The notes beneath the pieces were generated by a model. That model did not search any database, was not told where the DNA came from, and was given only the letters and a program-made list of their open reading frames with translations. A stretch of DNA of 64,000 nucleotides, taken from assembly GCA_043820985.1 (NCBI GenBank), contig JBDRDH010000138.1:1-64000 (forward strand), in the 5' to 3' direction. Shown piece after piece: positions 15,272 to 22,631 of the stretch. This stretch comes from JAAYXS01 sp043820985 (lineage in GTDB: Bacteria; Planctomycetota; Phycisphaerae; UBA1845; Fen-1342). Numbering within the stretch: the first letter of the stretch is position 1; the number at the start of each line of letters is the position of its first letter. The translations under genes were made by a program, and so were the position numbers.

Positions 15272-15568
15272 ATGGAAGTGCGCTTCAACGATGGGCGGCT
15301 GGACCGCCTAGAAACTGATGCGGATTACGACGGCGGTCATTCACAAGCCGTTGTGACAGCCTACCGCAAGCGCCTCCAAGCAATCAGGGCTGCCGTTGAT
15401 GAGCGTGATTTCTATGCTATGAAGTCGTTACGATTCGAGAAGCTTAAAGGAAAACGGGCTCATCAGAGGTCGATGAGGCTTAACGATCAATGGCGCCTCA
15501 TTCTTGAGTTAGAAGGAAGCCGCCAAGAGAAGCACGTCGTGATTGTTGCGATTGAGGATTACCATTGA
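15272..15568 (+). CDS. higB: HigB/RelE-like toxin of a type II toxin-antitoxin system
   Basis: A 98-residue ribosome-dependent mRNA interferase-like protein. The typical C-terminal strands are visible: YAMKSLRFEKLKGKRAHQRS and MRLNDQWRLILELEG, then VVIVAIEDYH, which is the signature ending of HigB/RelE plasmid-maintenance killers (..D.YH). The ATG follows the predicted transcription start by about 3 bases, with no ribosome binding site, so leaderless initiation is likely. The antitoxin gene follows 10 bp later. Toxin-before-antitoxin order is the rule for higBA. The family assignment is good; the target (translation-coupled mRNA cleavage) is taken from family knowledge. Confidence 0.88.
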   Translation: MEVRFNDGRLDRLETDADYDGGHSQAVVTAYRKRLQAIRAAVDERDFYAMKSLRFEKLKGKRAHQRSMRLNDQWRLILELEGSRQEKHVVIVAIEDYH

Positions 15569-15578
15569 GGTTGACTTG

Positions 15579-16736
15579 ATGACCGACCGAGTACCCGCTG
15601 AAGTTTTTGCCCCGGGCGAGTTTCTGAGAGAAGAACTCGACGCTCGCGGATGGACGCAGGGTGATCTCGCAGAAATACTCGGACGGAACCCCCGTGATGT
15701 CAGCGAGATCATCACGGGAAAACGCACCATCACGCCTGAAACGGCGAGAGGGTTAGAGCAGGCACTCGGAACAAGCGCGATGTTCTGGCTCAACTTGGAT
15801 AGCGCTTATCAGCTTTCACGAACAAAACCGGTGGGGGACTTGGTCGCACGGCGAGCCCGTTTGTACGAACGAGCCCCCATCAAGGAGATGTTGCGTCGTC
15901 ACTGGATCGTGCCATCTGAAAGCGTCGAAGTCCTTGAGAAACAGACCCTTGGCTTCTTTGAGATCGGCTCGCTGGAGGAGACTCCGGAGTTCAAGATTGC
16001 AGCGAGGATGTCCGCCCCATATGACGAGTTCACACCTACGCAGATTGCTTGGCTCTTTCGCGCCCGACATCTGGCAGGCATGGTTCAGGCTCGCGCGTTT
16101 TCGACTACGCGACTGAAGGAGTCGCTGCAACACCTCAGTGCAATCGTCCCGAACCCGCCGGATATACGATTGGTTCCACGTGTGCTGGCAGATGCCGGAA
16201 TTCGGCTAGTCGTACTGGAACACCTTCCGCAGACACGAATCGATGGCGCGTGCTTCTGGCTTGAAAGGCGCTCGCCGGTCATCGCTCTCTCGCTACGGTA
16301 CGACCGAATCGATGCATTCTGGTACACGCTCATGCATGAACTTGGCCACGTCTGGAACCAAGACGGTTTGGACCTTAAGTATAGGCCCCTCGACACAGAT
16401 TTGGTTGGAAACGATGCCGTAGCAACGGAGCAGAAACCAGTGATCGAAAAAGAAGCTGATCGGTTTGCTGCCGAAACACTCGTGCCCCAGGGGGAACTCG
16501 AGGATTTCGTTCTTCGTACTCGTCCGTTGTACTCCGCAAGGAAAATCGAAGGATTTGCGGCGCGCATTGGGACACATCCAGGAATCGTCGTCGGCCAACT
16601 GCAGTTTCGGAAGGAACTCTTGTATTCACAGCATCGTCGGTATTTGGTCAAGGTTCGCGAAATCGTGACCAGGGCCTCACTCACAGATGGTTGGGGGCAC
16701 ACTATTACGCCCGAAGGGCCGAAAAATGTCGCGTAG
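15579..16736 (+). CDS. higA: HigA-type antitoxin fused to an ImmA/IrrE zinc metallopeptidase
   Basis: A 385-residue fusion. Residues ~5-85 form the XRE/HigA helix-turn-helix: FAPGEFLREELDARGWTQGD, then a helix LAEILGRNPRDVSEIITGKR and TPETARGLEQALG. Residues ~190-330 form an ImmA/IrrE (M78) metallopeptidase domain with HELGH at 253-257 (YTLMHELGHVWN) and a downstream IEKEADRFAAETLVP, which provides the third zinc ligand. The antitoxin binds and neutralises HigB and represses the operon; the protease domain may cleave a partner regulator or the antitoxin part itself in response to stress (inference). The start at 15579 is set by GAGG 8 bases upstream. It overlaps the next gene by 11 bp. Confidence 0.9.
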   Translation: MTDRVPAEVFAPGEFLREELDARGWTQGDLAEILGRNPRDVSEIITGKRTITPETARGLEQALGTSAMFWLNLDSAYQLSRTKPVGDLVARRARLYERAPIKEMLRRHWIVPSESVEVLEKQTLGFFEIGSLEETPEFKIAARMSAPYDEFTPTQIAWLFRARHLAGMVQARAFSTTRLKESLQHLSAIVPNPPDIRLVPRVLADAGIRLVVLEHLPQTRIDGACFWLERRSPVIALSLRYDRIDAFWYTLMHELGHVWNQDGLDLKYRPLDTDLVGNDAVATEQKPVIEKEADRFAAETLVPQGELEDFVLRTRPLYSARKIEGFAARIGTHPGIVVGQLQFRKELLYSQHRRYLVKVREIVTRASLTDGWGHTITPEGPKNVA

Positions 16737-17235
16737 CTACACTGAAAAAATGCAGGAAGTAGCCAATAAGTACATGGACTCCGGCCAGTCTTGGCCAGCC
16801 ACAGCGCGTGAGGTCGCGGCGTGGGCAATCAGGGAGAGACTGTGGGAGCCTTCGGATTCAGCGCTGATTGATCAGTGCGCGGATCATCTCGCGCGAGCGA
16901 TGCGTGAGGAGTACATAACAGACCCTCAGGGTCGAGCCGTTCGCGTCAAGCATGCCGCTCGGCTTGCCCGTCAGGGCCGACAGCTTAATCTGTGGGCTGA
17001 CATTCGATCGGCCAGCCGCGAGCATATGGAAATCACTTTTCAGCAGCGACGTCATCAGATTGTGGGAGACTGCCGGCAACTCAAGATCGACGTTGATAGC
17101 TACAACGATAACAACAACAACGGTGCTCCGATCCAGATGGTTTTCGACTTCACGCTCGACTTGGAGGAGCTTGAAATGACAGATGATCGGTCTCCATGCA
17201 CTACCGAGTTGACTGTCTCTGAGATGACTACCTGA
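16726..17235 (+). CDS. Conserved hypothetical partner of the HigA-ImmA cassette
   Basis: A 169-residue soluble protein beginning MSRSYTEKMQEVANKYMDSG. The start at 16726 lies inside the end of the antitoxin gene (11-bp overlap), which indicates translational coupling. Mostly helical: SWPATAREVAAWAIRERLW, then ALIDQCADHLARAMREEYI, QGRAVRVKHAARLARQG, followed by an NDNNNNGAPIQMVFDFTLD tail. The 'AREVAAWAI' part suggests a winged-helix-like fold, but I assign no function. I have the impression that this protein regularly follows ImmA/IrrE-fused antitoxins, so it could be a third component (protease substrate or regulator). Confidence 0.7.
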   Translation: MSRSYTEKMQEVANKYMDSGQSWPATAREVAAWAIRERLWEPSDSALIDQCADHLARAMREEYITDPQGRAVRVKHAARLARQGRQLNLWADIRSASREHMEITFQQRRHQIVGDCRQLKIDVDSYNDNNNNGAPIQMVFDFTLDLEELEMTDDRSPCTTELTVSEMTT

Positions 17236-17394
17236 AACAAGCACGTGCAATGTTTAACTGTACAAAGAACGCACATGTAGGTGCAAAACTCGGGCGTGCT
17301 ACGGGGTTTTTGCCAGGACATCCGCGACCCAGGCCTTGGCGCGCGACATAACTGGGAAGCCCAGCGTCGTGACCGCCAGGACGGCAACGTGCCG

Positions 17395-19584
17395 TCAGGT
17401 CTGTGTCACGGTCTTACGCATACCCTCGGCGTCGGCCAGGAAGCGGTCGGTATAGCGCTCGTCGACGCGTCGGCAACAGGTCGTGGCCAACTCGCCAAGC
17501 TGCTGATACTCGGGATCTTCGGTCAGAGTGAAGAACTCGCCGGCCAGAATGACCAGTCGTAACAGGTGGCGCAGAACGATGCCCTCCTGCTTGATCAGAT
17601 TGCGGCTGCGTACGAACTTGAAGAACTCACAGTTAAACGCAAAGGCGCCGCCGGCGATCCACTTGGGCTGCACGGCGGCCGGCTCGGGGGCTGACAGGCG
17701 CGCTTCATAGGCAATCTTGAGCATCTCCGGAAACGTGGGCGGTCGTTCTTCGTCGTCATCTTCATCCCACGGATCAACCCAGCCCCGGCGATCATCTTCA
17801 GTCTGCTCTGGACGGGCGATGACCACGCCCATCTGGATCATCAGCGGCTCAAGTACGTGCTCCTGCAAGGGTCCCTTGGGCAAGTCCTCCGGGATGCGTA
17901 CGTGCCGCAGGATCACCGGCGGAATCTCCAGAGCGGCTTCGAGTGCCAGGATTTTTTCGTCAAAGTTACTTTGTGCGAGCTGCTCGGCCAAAAAGGCGCC
18001 AAAGAGCGGATCCAGGCTGCGGAAGTTAAGCAGCCGGGAGATGCTGTCGTGCAACGTGATGTGGTCGCCATCCGTATCGCGCGTCAGGTAGCCCAGGGCC
18101 TGCATGTTGTCGAGCATGAAGTCTAACTGGCTTTGAAACCGCTCGATGCGTTCGGACGAGTTGAACCGCTTGGAGAGAAAATCGCGGACCTCGTGCAGCG
18201 TGCCGGTATTGGTCAGCAGGTAAATGAGCACCTGGTACGGGATCATCGAGCGGCTGGTCAGCTTGGCCGGACCGGCGGCGATCAGTGTCTTAAACTGCCC
18301 TTCGCTCCAATACTGCTCGGTCTTGCGGCGGGTGGGGCGCTTGCGTTCCAAATCCTTGCGGGCACGCATCAATCCGGGGTCCTTGGAGCGCGGATCGATT
18401 TGCTCGTACTTCTTGCGCCACTTGTTGATTTTCACGTCGTCGTCGTGGGCAACCACGTAGACGTAGCCCTGCGTATCGAACTGCGGGCGCCCGGCGCGGC
18501 CGAACATCTGGTGGGCGCTACTGGGGAAGATCAGCTTCTTCTCGCCGCGCTTACCTGTCAGCAGCGTACTCAGCACGACCGAGCGCGCCGGCAGATTAAT
18601 CCCTGCCGCCAGCGTCTCGGTGCAACACACCAGCGGCGCGAGCTTCTGCTCGAAGAGCTGCTCGACGATCTCCTTGTGCCGTGGCAGCACGCCAGCGTGG
18701 TGTACGCCCACGCCGCGCAAGAGCATTTGCCGCAGCTTTGGGCCGACACCTTCGGCCAGGTCGGCGGAACGCTCCTTGAGAAAAGCATCGATCTGCTGTT
18801 TCTGTTGGTTTGAGATTAGTGGCAGACCCTTGAGCTTTTCCGCCAGTTCCCAACACTCGTCGCGGTTGAAGGCGAAGATCAAAGCCGGCGTGCGGTTCTG
18901 CTCATCGTCGGCGGAGATCATGTCCACCAGCTGGTTGGTCATCAGCTTATCTTCGACCCACGTATACTCCAACGGAACTAGGCGTTCGTTTGTGAGCACG
19001 ACGTCCAGCTTGCGTCCGTGCTTCTTATCCAGCCAGTGGGCGAAGTCATACGGATTGCCGACCGTCGCCGACAGCAGCATGACGCGCACATGCTTCGGCA
19101 GCAGCACCAGCGACAGCTCCCAAACCACGCCACGGTCGAAGCTGTTGAAGTTGTGGAACTCGTCCATGACCACGGACTCGACCTGCCCGAGGTCGGCGAT
19201 CGCGGGATCATTGGCTACGAGATGGTTGAGCAGGATCTCGGCGACCACCACGCGGATCGGGGCCTCGGGATTCTCCCGCCGGTTGCCGGTGATCAGCCCG
19301 ACGCTGTCACGCGGGAAACCCCAGCGCTCGGCGAGGTTCTGCAAATCGCGTAGCTTCTGCTCGGTCAGAGCGATCAGCGGTGTGGTGTAATACAGCCGCC
19401 GACCGGTTTGCAACGCCTCGAAGACCGCCGCCTCGGCGATGAGCGTCTTGCCCATCCCGGTCGGCGCGCAGATCATCGCCCCACTCTCCGACGCGAACCA
19501 CGTCAGCAGGGCCTCTTCCTGGAACGAGTACAAGTCGAATGGAATCGTATCGAGAAACTTCGAGCAAACTTCGTCGCGGTCCAT
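17395..19584 (-). CDS. Ski2-like DEAD/DEAH-box helicase
   Basis: A ~729-residue superfamily 2 ATP-dependent helicase. Motifs: Walker A APTGMGKT, Ia TPLIALTEQ, Ib, Walker B/DExH VVMDEFHNFN, III LLSATVGNP, then in RecA2 the ETLAAGINLPA segment (IV/V) and MFGRAGRPQFDTQG (VI). The arrangement and HHAGVLPRHKEIVE match Ski2-like RNA/DNA helicases, followed by helical C-terminal domains and an acidic linker (DPWDEDDDEERPP). The start is uncertain: Met at 19584 or 19596 gives the usual N-terminus; a start at 19707 would add a CPVCG...H..C stretch that could be a zinc ribbon. It diverges from the PIG-L gene. Role: probably RNA unwinding or DNA repair; it cannot be specified further. Confidence 0.9.
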   Translation of the reverse strand: MDRDEVCSKFLDTIPFDLYSFQEEALLTWFASESGAMICAPTGMGKTLIAEAAVFEALQTGRRLYYTTPLIALTEQKLRDLQNLAERWGFPRDSVGLITGNRRENPEAPIRVVVAEILLNHLVANDPAIADLGQVESVVMDEFHNFNSFDRGVVWELSLVLLPKHVRVMLLSATVGNPYDFAHWLDKKHGRKLDVVLTNERLVPLEYTWVEDKLMTNQLVDMISADDEQNRTPALIFAFNRDECWELAEKLKGLPLISNQQKQQIDAFLKERSADLAEGVGPKLRQMLLRGVGVHHAGVLPRHKEIVEQLFEQKLAPLVCCTETLAAGINLPARSVVLSTLLTGKRGEKKLIFPSSAHQMFGRAGRPQFDTQGYVYVVAHDDDVKINKWRKKYEQIDPRSKDPGLMRARKDLERKRPTRRKTEQYWSEGQFKTLIAAGPAKLTSRSMIPYQVLIYLLTNTGTLHEVRDFLSKRFNSSERIERFQSQLDFMLDNMQALGYLTRDTDGDHITLHDSISRLLNFRSLDPLFGAFLAEQLAQSNFDEKILALEAALEIPPVILRHVRIPEDLPKGPLQEHVLEPLMIQMGVVIARPEQTEDDRRGWVDPWDEDDDEERPPTFPEMLKIAYEARLSAPEPAAVQPKWIAGGAFAFNCEFFKFVRSRNLIKQEGIVLRHLLRLVILAGEFFTLTEDPEYQQLGELATTCCRRVDERYTDRFLADAEGMRKTVTQT

Positions 19585-19802
19585 GGCGTGCAGCATAACG
19601 GCTGAACGCCCCCGCGTCGCGTCACTCCGCCAGCCGGCGATCAGGCATAGGTGTCGATGTGCTCGCCACGGCAGCGAATTGCCGCAGACAGGACATGTGG
19701 CGGGCATTTCTACAGGGATGATAATCCCGTGCCACTGGTCAAGACGCCCCTGGGCGGGATATGGTACTTGCGCGAGCGTCCGGAAATACTGGAGGTGCAC
19801 CG

Positions 19803-20558
19803 TTGGCTAACGAACCACTCGACATCATCTTCACCATGCCACACCCCGACGACGTTGAGATTACCTGCGGCGGTACCATCGCCAAGCTGGTCAAGCTTGG
19901 CTACCGCGTCGGCGTCCTGCACATGACCAACGGCGAACCCACGCCACAGGGCACGCCGGAGATTCGAGCAAAGGAACTGGCCGAGGCATCTCGCATCCTC
20001 GGCGTGAAGCACGTCGAAACATTGTCACTGACCAATCGCGAACTGATGGACTGCCCGGCAGCGCGCTACGCGGTCGCGACGGTATTCCGCCGCCATCGAC
20101 CGCGGATTATCGTCGGCATGGCCGGGCGCACGCCGAGCGCCTCGCCCGACCATTACCAAGCCCAGCTCATTCTCGAAGGAGCGCGGTTCTATTCGCAACT
20201 CACAAAATGGGACGACCGCTTTGACAATACGCCGCCGCACCGCATCGAGTGGCTGTGGTACCGCCCGGTTCATATTGCCGCGGAGGTCCAACACTGGCAC
20301 GGCTCATTCGTGGTCGATACCAGCGATGTTCACGAGCAGAAGCTGGCAGCCATAGCGGCGTACAAGTCGCAATTCGACGAGCAACGGTTGGAACGGCTGC
20401 TGTCACGTATCCGCGCCTTCGATGCTATCGAGGGTGGACGCTGCGGCTTTGAGTACGGTGAGATGTTCGCCCTACCACATGCGCTGCCACTGCCGGACCC
20501 GGTAGCGCACTTCATGGCGTTAGAGCCCCCTCATGGTCTGCCACCCAAGGTGCGCTAG
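19803..20558 (+). CDS. PIG-L family zinc deacetylase (BshB-like)
   Basis: A 251-residue LmbE/PIG-L deacetylase. The zinc site motif MPHPDDVEITCGGTIAKL is at the N-terminus, RAKELAEASRILGV follows, and the third zinc ligand His lies in SPDHYQAQ. The enzyme class removes acetyl groups from N-acetylglucosaminyl conjugates; the BshB1 branch makes bacillithiol precursors. The start is a TTG at 19803, chosen because GGAGG sits 7 bases upstream; an upstream frame lacks a site. C-terminal residues AAYKSQFDEQRLERLLSRIR match the BshB-type helix. A REP-like hairpin follows, then acnX. Glycan or thiol substrate is undetermined. Confidence 0.88.
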   Translation: MANEPLDIIFTMPHPDDVEITCGGTIAKLVKLGYRVGVLHMTNGEPTPQGTPEIRAKELAEASRILGVKHVETLSLTNRELMDCPAARYAVATVFRRHRPRIIVGMAGRTPSASPDHYQAQLILEGARFYSQLTKWDDRFDNTPPHRIEWLWYRPVHIAAEVQHWHGSFVVDTSDVHEQKLAAIAAYKSQFDEQRLERLLSRIRAFDAIEGGRCGFEYGEMFALPHALPLPDPVAHFMALEPPHGLPPKVR

Positions 20559-20601
20559 TGTCACTTGCAGACAGTTCGTGAAAAAACCGTGCTTCCCTAC
20601 C

Positions 20602-20626
20602 GAGCCGCCGGCTTCAGCCGGCGCGG
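20602..20626. repeat. REP-like hairpin, copy 2 (between PIG-L and acnX genes)
   Basis: The 25-base GAGCCGCCGGCTTC-AGCC.. element, a partner of 13558-13582. Two differences from copy 1 fall at positions that pair in the stem (8 with 19), so base pairing is retained. A 7-bp stem with UUCA loop. Confidence 0.75.
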
Positions 20627-20656
20627 TGCCTCGTTGACTGATAGCTGAGATCCCCT

Positions 20657-21940
20657 ATGAACCTTACTGATGACGAAAAACGCATGCTCGCCGGCGAGGG
20701 TGGCACGGCCGTGTCGGCCGTGAGCGTGGCCCAGGCCATGGACTTCCTCATCCAGTTCGGCGACGCCTTCGGAGCCGAGCGCTTCGTCGATGTCATCTAC
20801 GCGCACTACCCCGCCGAGATGTCCATCTACCGCGGTTCGGTCGAGGACGCCGTGGAATACGCCGACACCGGCGCCCGTGCTTGTATCCCAACCACAACCT
20901 CCACCCTGGCCTGCGACCTGGAACAATGGCAAGCTTACGGCTGCCCGCCGGCAGTCCACGAGCTACAAGCGCAGGTTGTGCCAGCCCACCGCAAAATGGG
21001 CTTGCTGGGCACATACACCTGCACGCCGCAGCTTTTAGGGTTCATCCCGCCCAAAGGTTCTTACATCATCACCGTCGAATCGTCGGCGATCATCTACTAC
21101 AACTCGGTTCTGGGAGCCCGCACGAACCGCGGCGGCCTGTTCACACGCTATTCCGCCGTCACCGGCAAGTACCCGCTGATGGGCTACCTGCTCGATGAAA
21201 ATCGCCGGGGCACACATATGTTCAAGCTCGATCTGGAGCCTGGCGATTTGCGGCACGATTGCGATTATTCCGCGCTTGGCTTTCACGTCGGCGGGATCGT
21301 CGGGGGCGACGTGCCGGTCTTCGACGCCCTGCCACCGGGTACGACGCAGAATAACCTGCTCGCCCTCGGGGCCGCCCTGGCGACCTCCGGCTCGGTAACG
21401 CTCTTCCACGCTCCCGGTCATACCGCCGAGGCCGATTCTGTCGAAGCCGCCTTTCATGGCGGTCAACCGCGCGAGACGCACACGGTCACTTACGCCGACC
21501 TCGACGCCGCCCGCGACAAGCTGACCACCATCGCGCCCGGGGGCGAGATCGACTTCGTCACGCTCGGCTGCCCGCATTACTCACTGGCGCAACTGCAATA
21601 CGTCGCCGACTGGCTGCGAACAAATAACGCCAAAGTCCACCAGAACGTGCGCTTGTGGGTCTGTACGAACCGCATGACCAAACACGCCGCCACGTGGGAG
21701 GGTATCACACACAGAATCGAATCCGCCGGCGGACTGGTGATCTGCGACACCTGCCCGGTCGAATGCCACATGCGCATCTCAACGTGCAAGGAGCACAACC
21801 TGCCCACGCCCCAGGTCCGCGCCATGGTCACCGATTCCTGCAAAATGGCCCGCTACGTCGGCGACCTCATCGGCTGCCAGACGGCCCTACGCAACCGCGA
21901 AGAATGCCTCCAAGCAGCGATCTCTGGTAAACTAGCGTAG
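20657..21940 (+). CDS. Aconitase X catalytic (large) subunit family protein
   Basis: A 427-residue AcnX (DUF521) protein. Family landmarks: the N-terminal TDDEKRMLAGEGG, GARACIPTTTSTLACDLEQW, TCTPQLLGFIPPKG, YYNSVLGARTNRGG, the GGIVGGDVPVFDAL segment, FVTLGCPHYSLAQL, and the C-terminal MVTDSCKMARYVGDLIGC with conserved Cys. AcnX enzymes are Fe-S or mononuclear-iron dehydratases acting on cis-3-hydroxy-L-proline or phosphomevalonate. They normally work with a small 'swivelling' subunit (DUF126), which is not adjacent here. Codons ~15-22 (GTAVSAVS) are encoded by a 24-bp dispersed palindrome that is also found after tatC, so a repeat has become part of the coding sequence. The ATG at 20657 has a weak site. 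Confidence 0.88.
   Translation: MNLTDDEKRMLAGEGGTAVSAVSVAQAMDFLIQFGDAFGAERFVDVIYAHYPAEMSIYRGSVEDAVEYADTGARACIPTTTSTLACDLEQWQAYGCPPAVHELQAQVVPAHRKMGLLGTYTCTPQLLGFIPPKGSYIITVESSAIIYYNSVLGARTNRGGLFTRYSAVTGKYPLMGYLLDENRRGTHMFKLDLEPGDLRHDCDYSALGFHVGGIVGGDVPVFDALPPGTTQNNLLALGAALATSGSVTLFHAPGHTAEADSVEAAFHGGQPRETHTVTYADLDAARDKLTTIAPGGEIDFVTLGCPHYSLAQLQYVADWLRTNNAKVHQNVRLWVCTNRMTKHAATWEGITHRIESAGGLVICDTCPVECHMRISTCKEHNLPTPQVRAMVTDSCKMARYVGDLIGCQTALRNREECLQAAISGKLA
20700..20723 (+). repeat. 24-bp palindromic element, copy 2 (inside acnX)
   Basis: Identical to the element at 8763-8786 (opposite strand there). It contains CACGGCC-GTGTC-GGCCGTG. Here it is in frame and encodes roughly GTAVSAVS between the conserved GEGG and QAMDFL segments of the protein, where family members normally have only a short link. 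Confidence 0.8.
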
Positions 21941-21962
21941 CGGCCCGCGCCTCGCGCGGCCG
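21941..21962. repeat. Imperfect GC-rich hairpin after acnX
   Basis: CGGCC and GGCCG enclose CGCG-CCT-CGCG with one bulged base, starting directly after the acnX stop codon. There is no T-tract. It may serve as a weak terminator or be another dispersed palindrome. Confidence 0.5.
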
Positions 21963-21982
21963 AAGCGTTACAGGTGTTACCG

Positions 21983-22088
21983 GCCGGGTGCCATGCCTAA
22001 GCCGGGTGCCATGCCTAAGCTGTAAGCGCAGGCATGCTCGTGAAGCCGGGTGCCATGCCTAAGCTGTAAGCGCAGGCATGCTCGTGAA
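21983..22088. repeat. Tandem 44-bp repeat, two full units and one partial
   Basis: The full units 22001-22044 and 22045-22088 are identical; a leading partial unit (21983-22000) repeats the first 18 bases GCCGGGTGCCATGCCTAA. Each full unit contains CATGCCT and AGGCATG separated by 13 bases, so it can fold as a stem-loop. There are no spacers between units, so it is not a CRISPR array. This kind of 'GGTGCCATGCC..GGCATGC' element seems common in planctomycete intergenic DNA. Confidence 0.9.
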
Positions 22089-22157
22089 GCATCACAAGTG
22101 GTTTGCGCCCCAATACGAGCAGAATATTAACGCCAACGATGAATCTCGGAGTCCATA

Positions 22158-22340
22158 GTCCCGCCGGGGACGACTGATCGTAGCCCAGTACGAAGTGCTG
22201 GGACCACGGCGTCCCCTTGCCAATCCGAGTCCCGTAGGGACGACTGAAATCTCAGCCGTCCCTACGGGACTCATTAATTCCAAGCCACACCCAAATCCCA
22301 GCACTGCGTGCTGGGCTACATTCAACCGTCCCTCCGGGAC
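22158..22340. repeat. Cluster of inverted repeats (GTCCC/GGGAC and CCCAGCAC families)
   Basis: Within 183 bases: GTCCC-GCCG-GGGAC at 22158-22171; a degenerate CCCAG..CTGGG at 22184-22202; a 16-bp perfect arm pair at 22227-22242 and 22257-22272 (GAGTCCCGTAGGGACG and its complement) whose loop contains a further CTGA/TCAG stem; CCCAGCAC-TGC-GTGCTGGG at 22297-22315; and GTCCC-TCC-GGGAC at 22328-22340. Open frames across it are translations of repeats and are not considered genes. The nesting and alternation of two palindrome families suggests a composite mobile or REP-type array. Confidence 0.85.
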
Positions 22341-22555
22341 TGACTTTTTAACTGAGAGCCGTCACCGGGAATTCCCCACTGCCGTTCTCGCGGCAATATT
22401 TATGCACAAGAGGCATTATTCCCGTACGAAGATCAATTTTCATACGCAGATCAGTACCCCAAAAACCACTTCCAACAAACACCCGGCGACGCTCCCTCCG
22501 TTCCCGCGAAGGGCGAGTTGCGCTGATTCCGATTTTCCTTTTGCATTCTGCCAAA

Positions 22556-22572
22556 TGTTAGGTATATGTTAG
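22556..22572 (+). promoter_or_regulatory. Direct repeat upstream of the Y-family polymerase gene
   Basis: TGTTAG at 22556-22561 and again at 22567-22572: a direct repeat with an 11-bp period, one helical turn, followed by a TATATAGT A/T-rich stretch that could be a -10 region. It is 60 bp upstream of dinB. Its form recalls direct-repeat SOS boxes, but the sequence is not a known LexA site. Confidence 0.35.
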
Positions 22573-22631
22573 TATATAGTCAGGGTGGGGGGCTGTCAAG
22601 GGCGCGGGGGGCGGGAAACGGAGTTGGGCGC

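Noticed and set aside
21983..22088. A possible CRISPR array
   Set aside because: The units are directly adjacent with no spacers, there are only two full copies, and no cas gene is in the window.
22092..22325. A 77-codon minus-strand frame through the repeat block
   Set aside because: It consists of translated palindromes (for example SPVGTAEISVVPTGL); it has no independent coding evidence.
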